A DNA stretch of 64,000 bases, taken from positions 682,001-746,000 of the forward strand of contig JAWMQM010000001.1 in assembly GCA_033283175.1 (NCBI GenBank). Reading direction: 5' to 3'. The notes under the pieces were generated by a model. It saw only the letters and a program-made list of their open reading frames with translations, ran no database searches and was not told where the DNA came from. Every line of letters begins with the position of its first letter. Position 1 is the stretch's first letter. This stretch comes from Pseudomaricurvus sp033283175. GTDB lineage: Bacteria > Pseudomonadota > Gammaproteobacteria > Pseudomonadales > Cellvibrionaceae. The translations under genes and the position numbers were made by a program. This document shows, in pieces, positions 17,303 through 26,009 of this stretch.

Positions 17303-18184
17303 CTACAGATCCCGCACCAGCCGGAAACCCTGCAGGGGAACGCGCAGATCCACAGGCACCCCACTGCGCTCCGATGCGCGCAGACTTTCCGCGATGTCAT
17401 GCCAGGAACCATCCCGCTGCACCCGCCGGTCGCACTCCCCATCCCCGGTCCAGGCCGCACCATCGCCGGGTGCGCCCCTGTACGAGTCGTGCCAGCAGTC
17501 CTGTACCCACTCGCGCAAATTACCGTGCATGTCATACAGCCCCCAGGCGTTAGGCGCAAATGACTTCACTGGCACTGGTCTGGGATCGTAGGTGCACTCG
17601 CCCTTGAAATTGTCATAGCGGGCCTGGGCGCAATGAATCTGGTTACCCCAACTGTATGCAGTGGTACTGCCGGCCCTGGCGGCGTACTCCCACTCGGCTT
17701 CACTGGGCAACCGGTACTGCTGCCCGGTCTTGTGGTTCAACCAACCGACATAGACCTGCACGTCGGTCCAGCTTACGTTGGTCACCGGCTGCTGGCCCCG
17801 CCCCCAATCCATGTCCTCTGCATCAGGGCACTTGCCATCATCAATACACGGCTGGTACTGCTCCCAGGTGACTTCGTGTTCCTGCATATAGAATCCCGGC
17901 AGGGTCACCGGATGGACCGGTGTTTCGGCCTCCAGTCCGCTATTGGATCCCATCTGAAAACGGCCGCCCGGAACCCTGACCAACGTGCCCGTGTATCTGT
18001 CGTGCAATGACTGGCGGTTGTCATCGGTTTTCTGAAGCGCCTGATCCGCAACGGCGTTGCCGGCTACTGTCAACACCAGCCAACAAACCAGCACTGCCGA
18101 TAACCAATTGCCGACCGTAAGTTGCCGGGCAGAATGTCGCAACTTCACCGCCGCTCTCCAGCCGGCTGGTCGTGCAGCGTCCAT
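17303..18184 (-). CDS. SUMF1/FGE-fold protein, exported, probably non-catalytic
   Basis: 293 residues from the ATG at 18184, which shares its A with the TGA stop of the MORN gene; an ATG at 18193 is also possible. A hydrophobic segment (about 25-45) suggests export. The formylglycine-generating-enzyme fold is recognised from VPGGRFQMGS, EVTWEQY, PVTNVSW, YRLPSEAEWEYAARAG, GNLREWVQD and the terminal GFRLVRD. The region that carries the active cysteine pair in true FGEs reads RASERSGVPVD, without cysteines. I therefore call it a sugar- or ligand-binding relative, and there is no sulfatase nearby. Confidence 0.85.
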   Translation of the reverse strand: MDAARPAGWRAAVKLRHSARQLTVGNWLSAVLVCWLVLTVAGNAVADQALQKTDDNRQSLHDRYTGTLVRVPGGRFQMGSNSGLEAETPVHPVTLPGFYMQEHEVTWEQYQPCIDDGKCPDAEDMDWGRGQQPVTNVSWTDVQVYVGWLNHKTGQQYRLPSEAEWEYAARAGSTTAYSWGNQIHCAQARYDNFKGECTYDPRPVPVKSFAPNAWGLYDMHGNLREWVQDCWHDSYRGAPGDGAAWTGDGECDRRVQRDGSWHDIAESLRASERSGVPVDLRVPLQGFRLVRDL

Positions 18185-19944
18185 CACTGCCATTCATCAT
18201 TGATCAGGTAGCCGGAGTTGGGTTTGCCCGACGCCGGATAGTAAGTGCCATAGCCGTGACGCTTGCCATCGACAAAATCCCCTTCATAACGATCGCCTTC
18301 GGAACCCCGGCTGCCGTAGTAGTAAATACCTTTTCCCGTGCGCTTGTTGTCAACAAAATCACCGACGTAGCGATCCCCCTTACCCACGCCGGACATCCAG
18401 TAGAAGGTGCCCTTACCGGTACGATCACCGTCGACCCAGGCCCCTTCATAGCGATTACCATCGGTGTAGTAATAGGTGCCCTGACCATGCCGGACTCCTT
18501 TCCTGAACTCACCACTGTACTTGCTGCCATCGTCATAAACGAAAGTACCGCTGCCGTTGTAGCAGTTACCGGATTTACACTTTTCTGAAGGGGCATATTT
18601 GGCCATTAAAATCGTGTGGGATACCGCCGGCTCGTCGCCTCTTACGGTAATGCTCGTTTCGCTGTCGTAATAACCTTCGGCCTCTACCCGAATGTGATAC
18701 TCCCCCGGCTCCAGCAGCATGCCCGGCGTGTATTTGGGCTTGATGTTCAGGATGTAAATGCTGGCGTTGGGGACGGTATCAATGGTCAGGGCGACTTTGC
18801 CGTTCTGCTCCCGCAGCAGTTCCCGCCTTGCCTGGGCGACACCCTTCTCCCACCAACTGCCGAACGGCTCGATCAGCCGGTAGTTGCCACTGGCGTCCGC
18901 CTCACAGCGGTAGGCCTGTTGCAGCAGACCGAAATCTCCCACCTCACTCAGGTCATCTGACAGGACATCCAGGTAAAACCGGATGGCGTCGTTGGAGTGA
19001 AGGACATACTCCAGCATAAACAAGGTGTCTTCGTCCTCCGCCGTTGGAACATAGGCAAGAGTCTGGCCCCGCTGCTCCATTTTGCCATCGACGTGGCGAG
19101 TGCCATCTTCTTCATACCAGAAAGATTCCACCTCCCCATCGACCAGGCCATAGGAGATTTCACAGGTGTAAGCGCCCTCCTCCCCTGCCCTTTCCGGATA
19201 CAGAAAACTTTCCCTTTCGCCAATCAGCTTATCCTTGTAGAAATCGATATCTACCCGGCTCAAAGGGTACATCGGCAGGTTAACGGGAGATTCGCCTTCC
19301 CCGAAATCAAACTCCGCAAAGTAGTTACCGCTCTTGTAGTGCAGATAAAATTTTTCCTTGTCGGCGTCCTCTGTCAGAAACTCGTTGTACTCCTCCCCCT
19401 CAATCAGGGCGGAGGTAGCAGAGGCTGAGGCCACGATCCGAAGCTCCGTATCCACAACAACAATTTTCTCCATGGCCTCCGGACCAATACGGTCGGGGCT
19501 CAGGCCGGGCTCCAGCATCACCACATACAGCTGGTGGCGGCTTAACATAATCCGCTCCAGAAACAGCCCGACAACCAGCGCTGCAACCACAGCCACCGCC
19601 AGCGCGCCTCCAGCCCACCACCATTGACGACCAGTCGAGGTCTGAGCCGGCTCCGCTGCAACACCACTCGCCCGAGCGTCGACCGCATCCTGCAACTCCT
19701 CGTCCCGATCCAGGGGAGCGGCAACGTCTGAGCGGGCAGTCTGACCGCCGGCTTCAGCCAGGACATCCTCTGCCTGTTCCAGGCGCTGCAGAAAAGTGTC
19801 GAACACGGCAGCCAATGCGTCGGATGATGCTCTGGCCTTCTTGCTGACGATCTCCGCCCGCCTGGCTGCCACGGCGGCGGTAATATCCGCCGCTGACGCG
19901 CCTTCATGCAGTCCCAGAATTTCGAGTGCTTGCTGCTTGTTCAT
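18184..19944 (-). CDS. Membrane protein: J-like N-terminus, TM, unnamed two-Cys domain, PEGA, MORN repeats
   Basis: 586 residues from the ATG at 19944 (GGGGA close upstream; a longer frame to 19992 is less likely). Parts in order: 1-60 resembles a J domain (QALEILGLHEGASAADI) but lacks HPD; 112-129 is a transmembrane helix; 138-375 is a domain shared with the secreted protein at 14624-15481; 382-448 is a PEGA domain (LEPGEYHIRVEAEGYYD); 461-580 holds about five MORN repeats (YSGEFRKGVRHGQGTYYY type). The N-terminus should be cytoplasmic and the rest periplasmic. Possible role: an envelope sensor or scaffold controlled by the adjacent sigma/anti-sigma pair. This combination is one I do not recognise. 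Confidence 0.8.
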   Translation of the reverse strand: MNKQQALEILGLHEGASAADITAAVAARRAEIVSKKARASSDALAAVFDTFLQRLEQAEDVLAEAGGQTARSDVAAPLDRDEELQDAVDARASGVAAEPAQTSTGRQWWWAGGALAVAVVAALVVGLFLERIMLSRHQLYVVMLEPGLSPDRIGPEAMEKIVVVDTELRIVASASATSALIEGEEYNEFLTEDADKEKFYLHYKSGNYFAEFDFGEGESPVNLPMYPLSRVDIDFYKDKLIGERESFLYPERAGEEGAYTCEISYGLVDGEVESFWYEEDGTRHVDGKMEQRGQTLAYVPTAEDEDTLFMLEYVLHSNDAIRFYLDVLSDDLSEVGDFGLLQQAYRCEADASGNYRLIEPFGSWWEKGVAQARRELLREQNGKVALTIDTVPNASIYILNIKPKYTPGMLLEPGEYHIRVEAEGYYDSETSITVRGDEPAVSHTILMAKYAPSEKCKSGNCYNGSGTFVYDDGSKYSGEFRKGVRHGQGTYYYTDGNRYEGAWVDGDRTGKGTFYWMSGVGKGDRYVGDFVDNKRTGKGIYYYGSRGSEGDRYEGDFVDGKRHGYGTYYPASGKPNSGYLINDEWQ

Positions 19945-20136
19945 CTGTTCCCCAAAACAGTGTGGCGCTGAGTTATGAGCCTCCAGGCTCACGCAAACAA
20001 CACCACTGATAATGATACGGTTGTGAATGACGCGATTCTTTTTGTCGTCGCCCGGTGTTGGCTATTGGAAGGCTACTCACAGTAACCAGCCCCCCTGGGC
20101 GGTGGAAGCTGCACGCTGGCAGTCGCCCAGGCCCAC

Positions 20137-21036
20137 TCAGGGCTCACCTTCCGTCTTACTCTCAAGGTCGTGCTGATTCATAACCGCCCGATAGGCAAAA
20201 CGCCTCAGTGTTGGCCCCAACTCACACCAATCGGCCTTGCTGTCCGGCACAAAGGCTTGCAGCGCCCGGGGATAGAGGGCATGAATATCCGCAAAGGTGC
20301 TCGCAGCCTCCTCCGCGGCGTCACGATTTTCCGGCAGCCACTGCGGATCGCTCATGTCTTCGCTGACACAGCGCTCCGCCAGCCGCGAGTGTGCGGCAGC
20401 CGCCATGGCAAAGGGCATATAGATGCCACCCGGGCTCTCGGCCCAGCCCAGGTAGACCGACACATACATCTCCCAGGCCGCCACCGGCACGGCATCTGCT
20501 GTCTCTTCAGCAAACCCCTGAGCATCGTGTTGCGGAGCCTCGTCCCTGGGTTCCCTGGCGTAACGCGCTTCGGTAGCCGGTGGAGGAGGCGCCATAAGTT
20601 TGGCCTGCGACTCAGATACCTCTCCGCTGGAGCGCACAGTGGCGATGGCGCGCTCTTCCCAGGGCGGTGCAGACATCTCCGGTGCCGGTGGCATTTGCAG
20701 TGTCACCAGCAGTGCCAGTACCAGGCTCGCCGCCAATCCCAGCCCCCCGGCAAACCGCCGCCGGCGCGCCTGTTGCTTGCGCTCAGTGGCGGTGCTGGCG
20801 CTGACAGCCTCGATCGCCTGGCGACAAGCCATCCACTGCTGACGCAGGCGCGGATTGCCGGCCAGGGCGGCTTTGACACAATCGGTTTGCTCCGGGGTCA
20901 GCGAGCCATCGACAAAGGCGGCCAGTATTTCATCCTCCGAAGCAAACCCGGCCAACGGCGGGTAGGCGCGTATATCGCCGGCCGGCGCCTCACGGCTGAC
21001 AGCCAGCAGCAACTCTGTGATCTGTTGGTCGTTCAT
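20137..21036 (-). CDS. Probable transmembrane anti-sigma factor
   Basis: 299 residues: a soluble N-terminal part, a basic stretch (RKQQARRRR, about 86-94), one transmembrane helix (about 95-115), then a Pro/Ala-rich linker and a periplasmic C-terminal domain. The ATG overlaps the sigma gene's stop (ATGA), the usual coupling of a sigma factor to its anti-sigma. There is no HxxxCxxC zinc motif, so it is not a ZAS anti-sigma. EDEILAAFVDGSLTPEQ near residue 34 resembles the start of other anti-sigma N-termini. Role assigned from architecture and position. Confidence 0.7.
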   Translation of the reverse strand: MNDQQITELLLAVSREAPAGDIRAYPPLAGFASEDEILAAFVDGSLTPEQTDCVKAALAGNPRLRQQWMACRQAIEAVSASTATERKQQARRRRFAGGLGLAASLVLALLVTLQMPPAPEMSAPPWEERAIATVRSSGEVSESQAKLMAPPPPATEARYAREPRDEAPQHDAQGFAEETADAVPVAAWEMYVSVYLGWAESPGGIYMPFAMAAAAHSRLAERCVSEDMSDPQWLPENRDAAEEAASTFADIHALYPRALQAFVPDSKADWCELGPTLRRFAYRAVMNQHDLESKTEGEP

Positions 21037-21887
21037 GGGTATTCCACCTCAGTGGACGGAGTCTCCTCATCAGCGCCCAGACCAGCACTGCCCAGCAGCG
21101 CCGCCAACTGATCCCGCAATCGCTGCAGGCGCCGCTGCACACTGCCGGCACTGGTTCCCAGCAAACTGGCCACCTTGCGGCTGGAGAGCCCATCTTCATA
21201 AGTCAGGCGCAGCAGCAGGCGATCCTCGCTGTCGAGATCCAGCGCTTGCCGCCACCCTGCAATGACTTCTGGATCAGACGGACAGACGGGGTTATTGCCG
21301 GGTTTATCACCGAGCAGCCGGCCCAACAACGCCAGCAGTGCCTGCTGGCGGGTCTGGTCGAGGAAGACGTCGAGACTGTGACCGGAGTCGTCCGGCAGCG
21401 TTTCCAACCCCAGCTCCGTCACGCAGCACTCGCTGAAGCCGGGTTCACCGCAGCGGGGAATGCGCTGTTTGATGGTGCGCATGGCCTGCTCCAGCAAGCC
21501 GGGCTGGAAATCCTCCGCCAGCTTCTGCCGGATCAGCTCCGGCCACTGGCGCTCCAGGCAGAGCATCTGCCAGAGCCGTACCCAGGCGCTACCCAACCCC
21601 TGCAACCAGGCCGGGGGCCGGGGGCGACCAAAACGCTTGCGGGCAAAATCTTCCATGGCGCGACTGGCCACCGCATAGGCAAAGGTGGTGGGCTGGCTGT
21701 TGCCGGAAAAATGGGAGAGCTTCTGCCAGTTATCCGCTGACAGCGCCTCGATCATGGCGGTGACGGCCTCTTCCGCCAGCACCGGCTGCACGAAACGACG
21801 GGCCGCCATGGCGTCAAGGCTGGCCATAAATGCGGGAGCAAAGATCAGTGAGGGCCAATCAATGGCTGTTATTTCTTCCAGGGACAT
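21033..21887 (-). CDS. Sigma-70-family (ECF-like) sigma factor
   Basis: 284 residues from the ATG at 21887 (TTG at 21893 is also in frame). The C-terminal region 4 is clear: DSEDRLLLRLTYEDGLSSRK and then VASLLGTSAGSVQRRLQRL, a helix-turn-helix. The N-terminal region 2 is divergent, and the protein is longer than typical ECF sigmas. It heads the accessory run (anti-sigma, MORN, SUMF1, vWA and others). A GTGTT/AACAC palindrome (21911-21925) lies just upstream and may be an operator or part of its own promoter. Confidence 0.75.
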   Translation of the reverse strand: MSLEEITAIDWPSLIFAPAFMASLDAMAARRFVQPVLAEEAVTAMIEALSADNWQKLSHFSGNSQPTTFAYAVASRAMEDFARKRFGRPRPPAWLQGLGSAWVRLWQMLCLERQWPELIRQKLAEDFQPGLLEQAMRTIKQRIPRCGEPGFSECCVTELGLETLPDDSGHSLDVFLDQTRQQALLALLGRLLGDKPGNNPVCPSDPEVIAGWRQALDLDSEDRLLLRLTYEDGLSSRKVASLLGTSAGSVQRRLQRLRDQLAALLGSAGLGADEETPSTEVEYP

Positions 21888-22124
21888 CGTCAAGGCGCAG
21901 GCCGTCTAATGTGTTATAAAAACACCACTTCTTAGAGAAACTGGCATGAAACTCTACGTTTTACCCAATTTCACCCGCGAATACCACTTTCAGCAGGCAT
22001 TTGTTGCTACCCCTGACGGGAGACGACGGATGAAGGGCCTGGATCGACAGGGCCAAACGAAAGGGGTATGCAGAGTTGCCCTTGCCGCCACCCACCAGCA
22101 ACACACCACAAGGAGATACCCGAT

Positions 22125-22505
22125 ATGGCGCTGACTTCCACCCTGATCCCGCTACGAACAGCATTACTGCTGCTGACGCTACTGGCAAGCCTGCCACTGC
22201 AGGCCGCCACACTGAGCCATGTGGTGCTGGTGTGGATGCCAGCCGGAGCCAGCGCTGAGGATATTGAAGCGGCCATGAGCCACAGTGCCGAGCTGATGGC
22301 TATCCCGGGGGTGGTGGCGGTAAAAGCCGGCCGGCCGCTGGCCAGTGAGCGGCCGGTGGTGGACGACAGTTTTACCTTTGGCGTCCATATCGAACTGCAG
22401 GACAAAGCGGTGCTGCCGGGCTATCTGCAGCACCCGGTACATGTGGAGTACGTGGATCGTTACCTGAAAGGCAAGATGGAGAAGTTGCTGATCTACGATT
22501 TCTGA
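22125..22505 (+). CDS. Exported Dabb (A/B-barrel stress-responsive) protein
   Basis: 126 residues with a signal peptide (about 1-27, ending LQAA). The rest is a Dabb-type alpha/beta barrel monomer: LSHVVLVWMP at the start, a helix with MSHSAELMAIPGV, then VHIELQDKAVLPGYLQHPVH. The ATG at 22125 follows AAGGAGA. Exported versions are common in marine gammaproteobacteria; the ligand is unknown. It is divergent from the sigma-factor operon and convergent with gph. Confidence 0.8.
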   Translation: MALTSTLIPLRTALLLLTLLASLPLQAATLSHVVLVWMPAGASAEDIEAAMSHSAELMAIPGVVAVKAGRPLASERPVVDDSFTFGVHIELQDKAVLPGYLQHPVHVEYVDRYLKGKMEKLLIYDF

Positions 22506-22524
22506 TCAGCCCTGCCGCACACCC

Positions 22525-23235
22525 TCAGCCGTGTTCAGCCTGCAGTGCGACGGACAGGAACTCGTTGAGGTTGTCGGTCAGCCAGTCCGGCTGCTCCTCT
22601 TCTACCGGCCGCCCGTGGTTGTAGCCGTAGGTCACCGCCAGCACCGGCACACCGGCAGCGCGGGCGGCACCGATGTCATTGACCGAATCCCCCACCATCA
22701 GCGCATCGGCCGCTTCCACCCCACACAGTTGCAGCAGGTGATTAAGGGGGGCCGGGTCGGGCTTTTTCACGGGCAGGCTGTCACCACCCAGCCAGTGCCC
22801 GAAATAGCCATCGATGCCCAGATCGGCCAACAGGCCGGGAACAAACTGCGCCGGCTTGTTAGTCACCACGGCCTGCACGCAGCCCTGTTGCTGCAACAAC
22901 TGCAGCGCTGCGGCCACACCGGGGTAGAGGCGCGAATGCTCGCCGCTGCTGCGGGCGTAGTGGTGCAGGAAGCGCTGCAGGCCACGACTGACGTCAGCCT
23001 GCGCCACCAGCTCTGCCGCCACACCCTGACTGTGGGCCAGGGCGCGACGCATCAGCATCTCCGCCCCGTTGCCCACCCAGCCGCGGACGGCCTGCTCACC
23101 GGCGGTGCTAAAACCCAGCTCCAGCAAGGTGGCATCTACGGCGACGGACAGGTCCGGCACACTGTCCACCAGGGTGCCGTCGAGGTCGTACATCACCAGT
23201 CGCGGTGGCTGCGGGTAGCGGCGGCGAAACTCCAT
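22525..23235 (-). CDS. gph: Phosphoglycolate phosphatase
   Basis: A 236-residue HAD-family hydrolase. Catalytic motif I is YDLDGTLVDS, motif II is VTNKP, motif III is KKPDP and motif IV is GDSVNDIGAA. It removes phosphoglycolate formed during DNA repair. It follows rpe by 5 bases. In Pseudomonas rpe-gph leads directly into trpE, so the 9-kb block between gph and trpE here is an insertion relative to that order. Confidence 0.93.
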   Translation of the reverse strand: MEFRRRYPQPPRLVMYDLDGTLVDSVPDLSVAVDATLLELGFSTAGEQAVRGWVGNGAEMLMRRALAHSQGVAAELVAQADVSRGLQRFLHHYARSSGEHSRLYPGVAAALQLLQQQGCVQAVVTNKPAQFVPGLLADLGIDGYFGHWLGGDSLPVKKPDPAPLNHLLQLCGVEAADALMVGDSVNDIGAARAAGVPVLAVTYGYNHGRPVEEEQPDWLTDNLNEFLSVALQAEHG

Positions 23236-23240
23236 CGCGC

Positions 23241-23915
23241 TTACTTCGCCAGCGCCAGTTCGGCACGCATGGCTGAGATGGCGGCGGCGTAGTCGCCCTT
23301 GCCGAAGATGGCGGAGCCGGCCACAAAGGTGTCGGCGCCGGCGGCGGCGATTTCGCGGATATTGTCAGCGGTCACACCACCGTCGATCTCCAGCCGGATG
23401 GGCTTGCCGATGGCGTCGATGGCTGCACGGGCTTCGCGCAGCTTGTCGAGTGTGTAGGGAATAAACTTCTGGCCACCAAAGCCGGGGTTCACCGACATCA
23501 GCAGCACCATATCCAGCTGCGGCAGCACGTGCTTGATGGTCTCCAGCGGCGTTGCCGGGTTGAGAACCAGACCCGCCTCGCAGCCGGCCTGTTTGATCAG
23601 CTGGATGGAGCGGTCTACATGGCGGGAGGCTTCCGGGTGGAAGGTAATAATAGAGGCACCGGCATCGGCAAACTGGCCGATCATATCGTCCACCGGCTCC
23701 ACCATCAGGTGCACGTCGATGGGGGCCTCAATGCCGTAGTTGCGCAGCGCCTTGCACACCATGGGGCCAATGGTGAGGTTGGGCACATAGTGGTTGTCCA
23801 TCACGTCGAAATGCACAATGTCGGCACCGGCGGCCAGTACCGCGCTCACCTCTTCCCCCAGTCGCGCGAAATCCGCTGCCAGAATGGATGGGGCGATTTT
23901 GAATTCCTGTTGCAT
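23241..23915 (-). CDS. rpe: Ribulose-phosphate 3-epimerase
   Basis: 224-residue TIM barrel of the pentose phosphate pathway. It begins IAPSILAADFARLGEEV and carries HFDVMDNHYVPNLTIGP (metal ligands), DVHLMVEPVDD, MSVNPGFGGQKFI and LEIDGGVT. Length and motifs are standard. It is transcribed with gph. Confidence 0.97.
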   Translation of the reverse strand: MQQEFKIAPSILAADFARLGEEVSAVLAAGADIVHFDVMDNHYVPNLTIGPMVCKALRNYGIEAPIDVHLMVEPVDDMIGQFADAGASIITFHPEASRHVDRSIQLIKQAGCEAGLVLNPATPLETIKHVLPQLDMVLLMSVNPGFGGQKFIPYTLDKLREARAAIDAIGKPIRLEIDGGVTADNIREIAAAGADTFVAGSAIFGKGDYAAAISAMRAELALAK

Positions 23916-24045
23916 AGACTCTACCTGCCGTTAGCTCTTGGGGGGAATGGCCCGACTGCCGGGCACAGGACGCGGGTGCAGCGTCCATCAAAGCGGCGCA
24001 TTGTACCGGAAGCCGCCAGCAGCTCCCAGCAACACGGGCCAGGGA

Positions 24046-24729
24046 TCAACCGGTGCGCAGCTGCGCGTCCAGGGCCTGCAGCCGCTCGGGGGTGCCGATG
24101 TCCCACCACTGACCGCTGAACACCTCGCCGCCCAGCGCCTGCTGTTCGATGGCGTAATCAAACACCTCACGCAGGGGGAAGTTGTCGCGCCGCCGGGGAT
24201 AGTCGGTGAGCAGTGCCGGGTGCAGCAGGCTGATGCCACTGAACGTGTAGCCGCCACCTGGGGTGTGGTTGTGGATCAGGCGGCCATCGCGCAGGTCAAA
24301 ATCACCACCGCTGTTGTGGCCGGGATTCGGCACCAGCAGCAGGTGGCCCAGCTGCCCCTCCGGCAGGGTCATATTCAGCAACGGCGCAAACGGGCAGTCA
24401 CTCCAGACATCGCCATTCACCAGCAGGAAAGGCTCCTCCCCCAGCAGCGGCAGGGCGCGGCAGATACCACCGGCTGTCTCCAGCGGCTCCGGCTCGCGGC
24501 TGTAGTGAATGGTAATGCCCCAGCGGCTACCATCGCCGAGGTGGGCCTCCACCAGGTGGCCGAGATAGGCGAGGTTGATCACCAGCTCGCCCACACCGGC
24601 CTCGACCAGACGCTCAATGTGGTATTCGATCAGCGGCTTGTCCGCCACCGGCAGCAGCGGCTTGGGCAGCGTGTCGGTGAGGGGGCGCATGCGCTTGCCC
24701 AGACCCGCCGCCAGGATCATGGCTTTCAA
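24046..24729 (-). CDS. murU: N-acetylmuramate alpha-1-phosphate uridylyltransferase
   Basis: A 227-residue nucleotidyltransferase that makes UDP-MurNAc from MurNAc-1-phosphate in peptidoglycan recycling. It shows the signature ILAAGLGKRMRPLTDTLPKP, then NGDVW and WWDIGTPERL. The start is TTG at 24729, giving MKAMILAAG as in characterised MurU. This TTG overlaps the amgK stop TGA, and GGGGAG lies 8 bases upstream inside amgK. The ATG at 24720 lacks a good ribosome site. Confidence 0.93.
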   Translation of the reverse strand: MKAMILAAGLGKRMRPLTDTLPKPLLPVADKPLIEYHIERLVEAGVGELVINLAYLGHLVEAHLGDGSRWGITIHYSREPEPLETAGGICRALPLLGEEPFLLVNGDVWSDCPFAPLLNMTLPEGQLGHLLLVPNPGHNSGGDFDLRDGRLIHNHTPGGGYTFSGISLLHPALLTDYPRRRDNFPLREVFDYAIEQQALGGEVFSGQWWDIGTPERLQALDAQLRTG

Positions 24730-25811
24730 ACCTGTGACTCCCCGGCGCAGGTGTAGTCGCTGTACCACTCCTGCTGCTCACACAGGGGCAGCAGTTTCTC
24801 CTTAAACCAGTAGGTGAAGTCGCGCAGCTCCGGATAACCCTCTGCCACCTCCAGGGTGTAGCGCATCACCAGCGGCAGGTCGCGCAGGTAGCCGGCCTTG
24901 CCGTCCCGCAGCCACAAGCGGGCAAAGATACCCAGTACCTTGAGGTGACGCTGCAGCCCCATCAGGTCGAACCAGCGCAGGAAACCGCGCTGGGTTACCG
25001 GTGCCATGAGACCGGCAGAGACCGCCATGTCGCCGTAGGCCAGCGCCCACTTCTCCACCTGCGACCGCGGCCAGCGGATGTAGCAGTCGCGCAACAGGGA
25101 GACCAGGTCATATGTAATGGGGCCGCGCACAGCGTCCTGGAAGTCAATTACACCCGGCGCCTGACCGTCGCGGTAGATGAGGTTGCGGCTGTGGTAATCA
25201 CGATGCACCCACACCTGGGGCTGCTGCAGGGCGGCACTCTCCAGCTGCAGGTAGACCGCGTCCAGCAACTCGCGCTCGTCGTCCGAGAGCTGATAGCCCA
25301 GCAACTGCGGCACAAACCACTCATGGAACAGGGCCATCTCGCTGTTGAGCCGGGCAGAGTTGTAGCTGGGCAGGGTGTGCATGCCATCGCCGTCGGCGGC
25401 AGGCATGGTAATGGTGGGGCACTGCTGCAGGCGCAGCAGGGTCATCAGCGCATCGCCATACATCTGCTCCACCGAGTCCCGATCCTCCAGCAACACCTCG
25501 CTGAAGAGGCGCTGGCCCAGCTCTTCCACCAGCAACCAGCCGTGCTGCAGGTCGGCCGCCGGAATCTTCGGTGTCATCACCCCCTGGGAACGCAGATAGC
25601 GGGCGATGGCCACAAACGCCGCCGAGTCTTCGGTCTCCGGCGGTGCCAGCACCGCCAGCAGCGGCTGCCGGGTGTTGAGGCGGAAATAGCGACGGAAGCC
25701 GGCATCACCATTGAGGGGCGTCAGGGCCAGGGTACCGTCGGTGTCGACACCCAGTTGCTGCAGCTGCTGTTCTGCCCACTGCTGCAACTCGTTGAATTGT
25801 TCAGTATTCAA
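24726..25811 (-). CDS. amgK: N-acetylmuramate / N-acetylglucosamine kinase
   Basis: A 361-residue aminoglycoside-phosphotransferase-fold kinase that phosphorylates recycled MurNAc/GlcNAc at C1. The catalytic loop is HRDYHSRNLIY and the metal motif is VIDFQDAVRGP. The start is TTG at 25811 with AAGGT upstream. It is coupled by overlap to murU and divergent from lptD, the arrangement seen in Pseudomonas, where the pair confers resistance to fosfomycin by bypassing MurA. Confidence 0.93.
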   Translation of the reverse strand: MNTEQFNELQQWAEQQLQQLGVDTDGTLALTPLNGDAGFRRYFRLNTRQPLLAVLAPPETEDSAAFVAIARYLRSQGVMTPKIPAADLQHGWLLVEELGQRLFSEVLLEDRDSVEQMYGDALMTLLRLQQCPTITMPAADGDGMHTLPSYNSARLNSEMALFHEWFVPQLLGYQLSDDERELLDAVYLQLESAALQQPQVWVHRDYHSRNLIYRDGQAPGVIDFQDAVRGPITYDLVSLLRDCYIRWPRSQVEKWALAYGDMAVSAGLMAPVTQRGFLRWFDLMGLQRHLKVLGIFARLWLRDGKAGYLRDLPLVMRYTLEVAEGYPELRDFTYWFKEKLLPLCEQQEWYSDYTCAGESQV

Positions 25812-26009
25812 ATCTGTACCTTAGGCGGTGAATTGAAGAAACGGCGGCCATTGTAAACGAAGCGCGAGCAGATACTCACCTGTCGCAGCGTCACACCCGA
25901 CAAAGGCGGTTTTGAGCGCCGGGCCGCGGTAGCCTATTGTGAGCTTCCCAAGTAGAATCGCCCCCTTAATTTCGAATAATGCGATAAAACTCACAGGATT
26001 GTCCCGCCA

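Noticed and set aside
19989..20030. Fur-box-like GATAATGATAC upstream of the MORN gene
   Set aside because: Only the first half matches the Fur consensus; the second half does not, and no promoter with normal spacing overlaps it.
21946..22134. 62-codon frame upstream of the Dabb gene
   Set aside because: It overlaps the well-supported Dabb start, lacks a clear ribosome site and shows no conserved feature. It may only reflect leader sequence.
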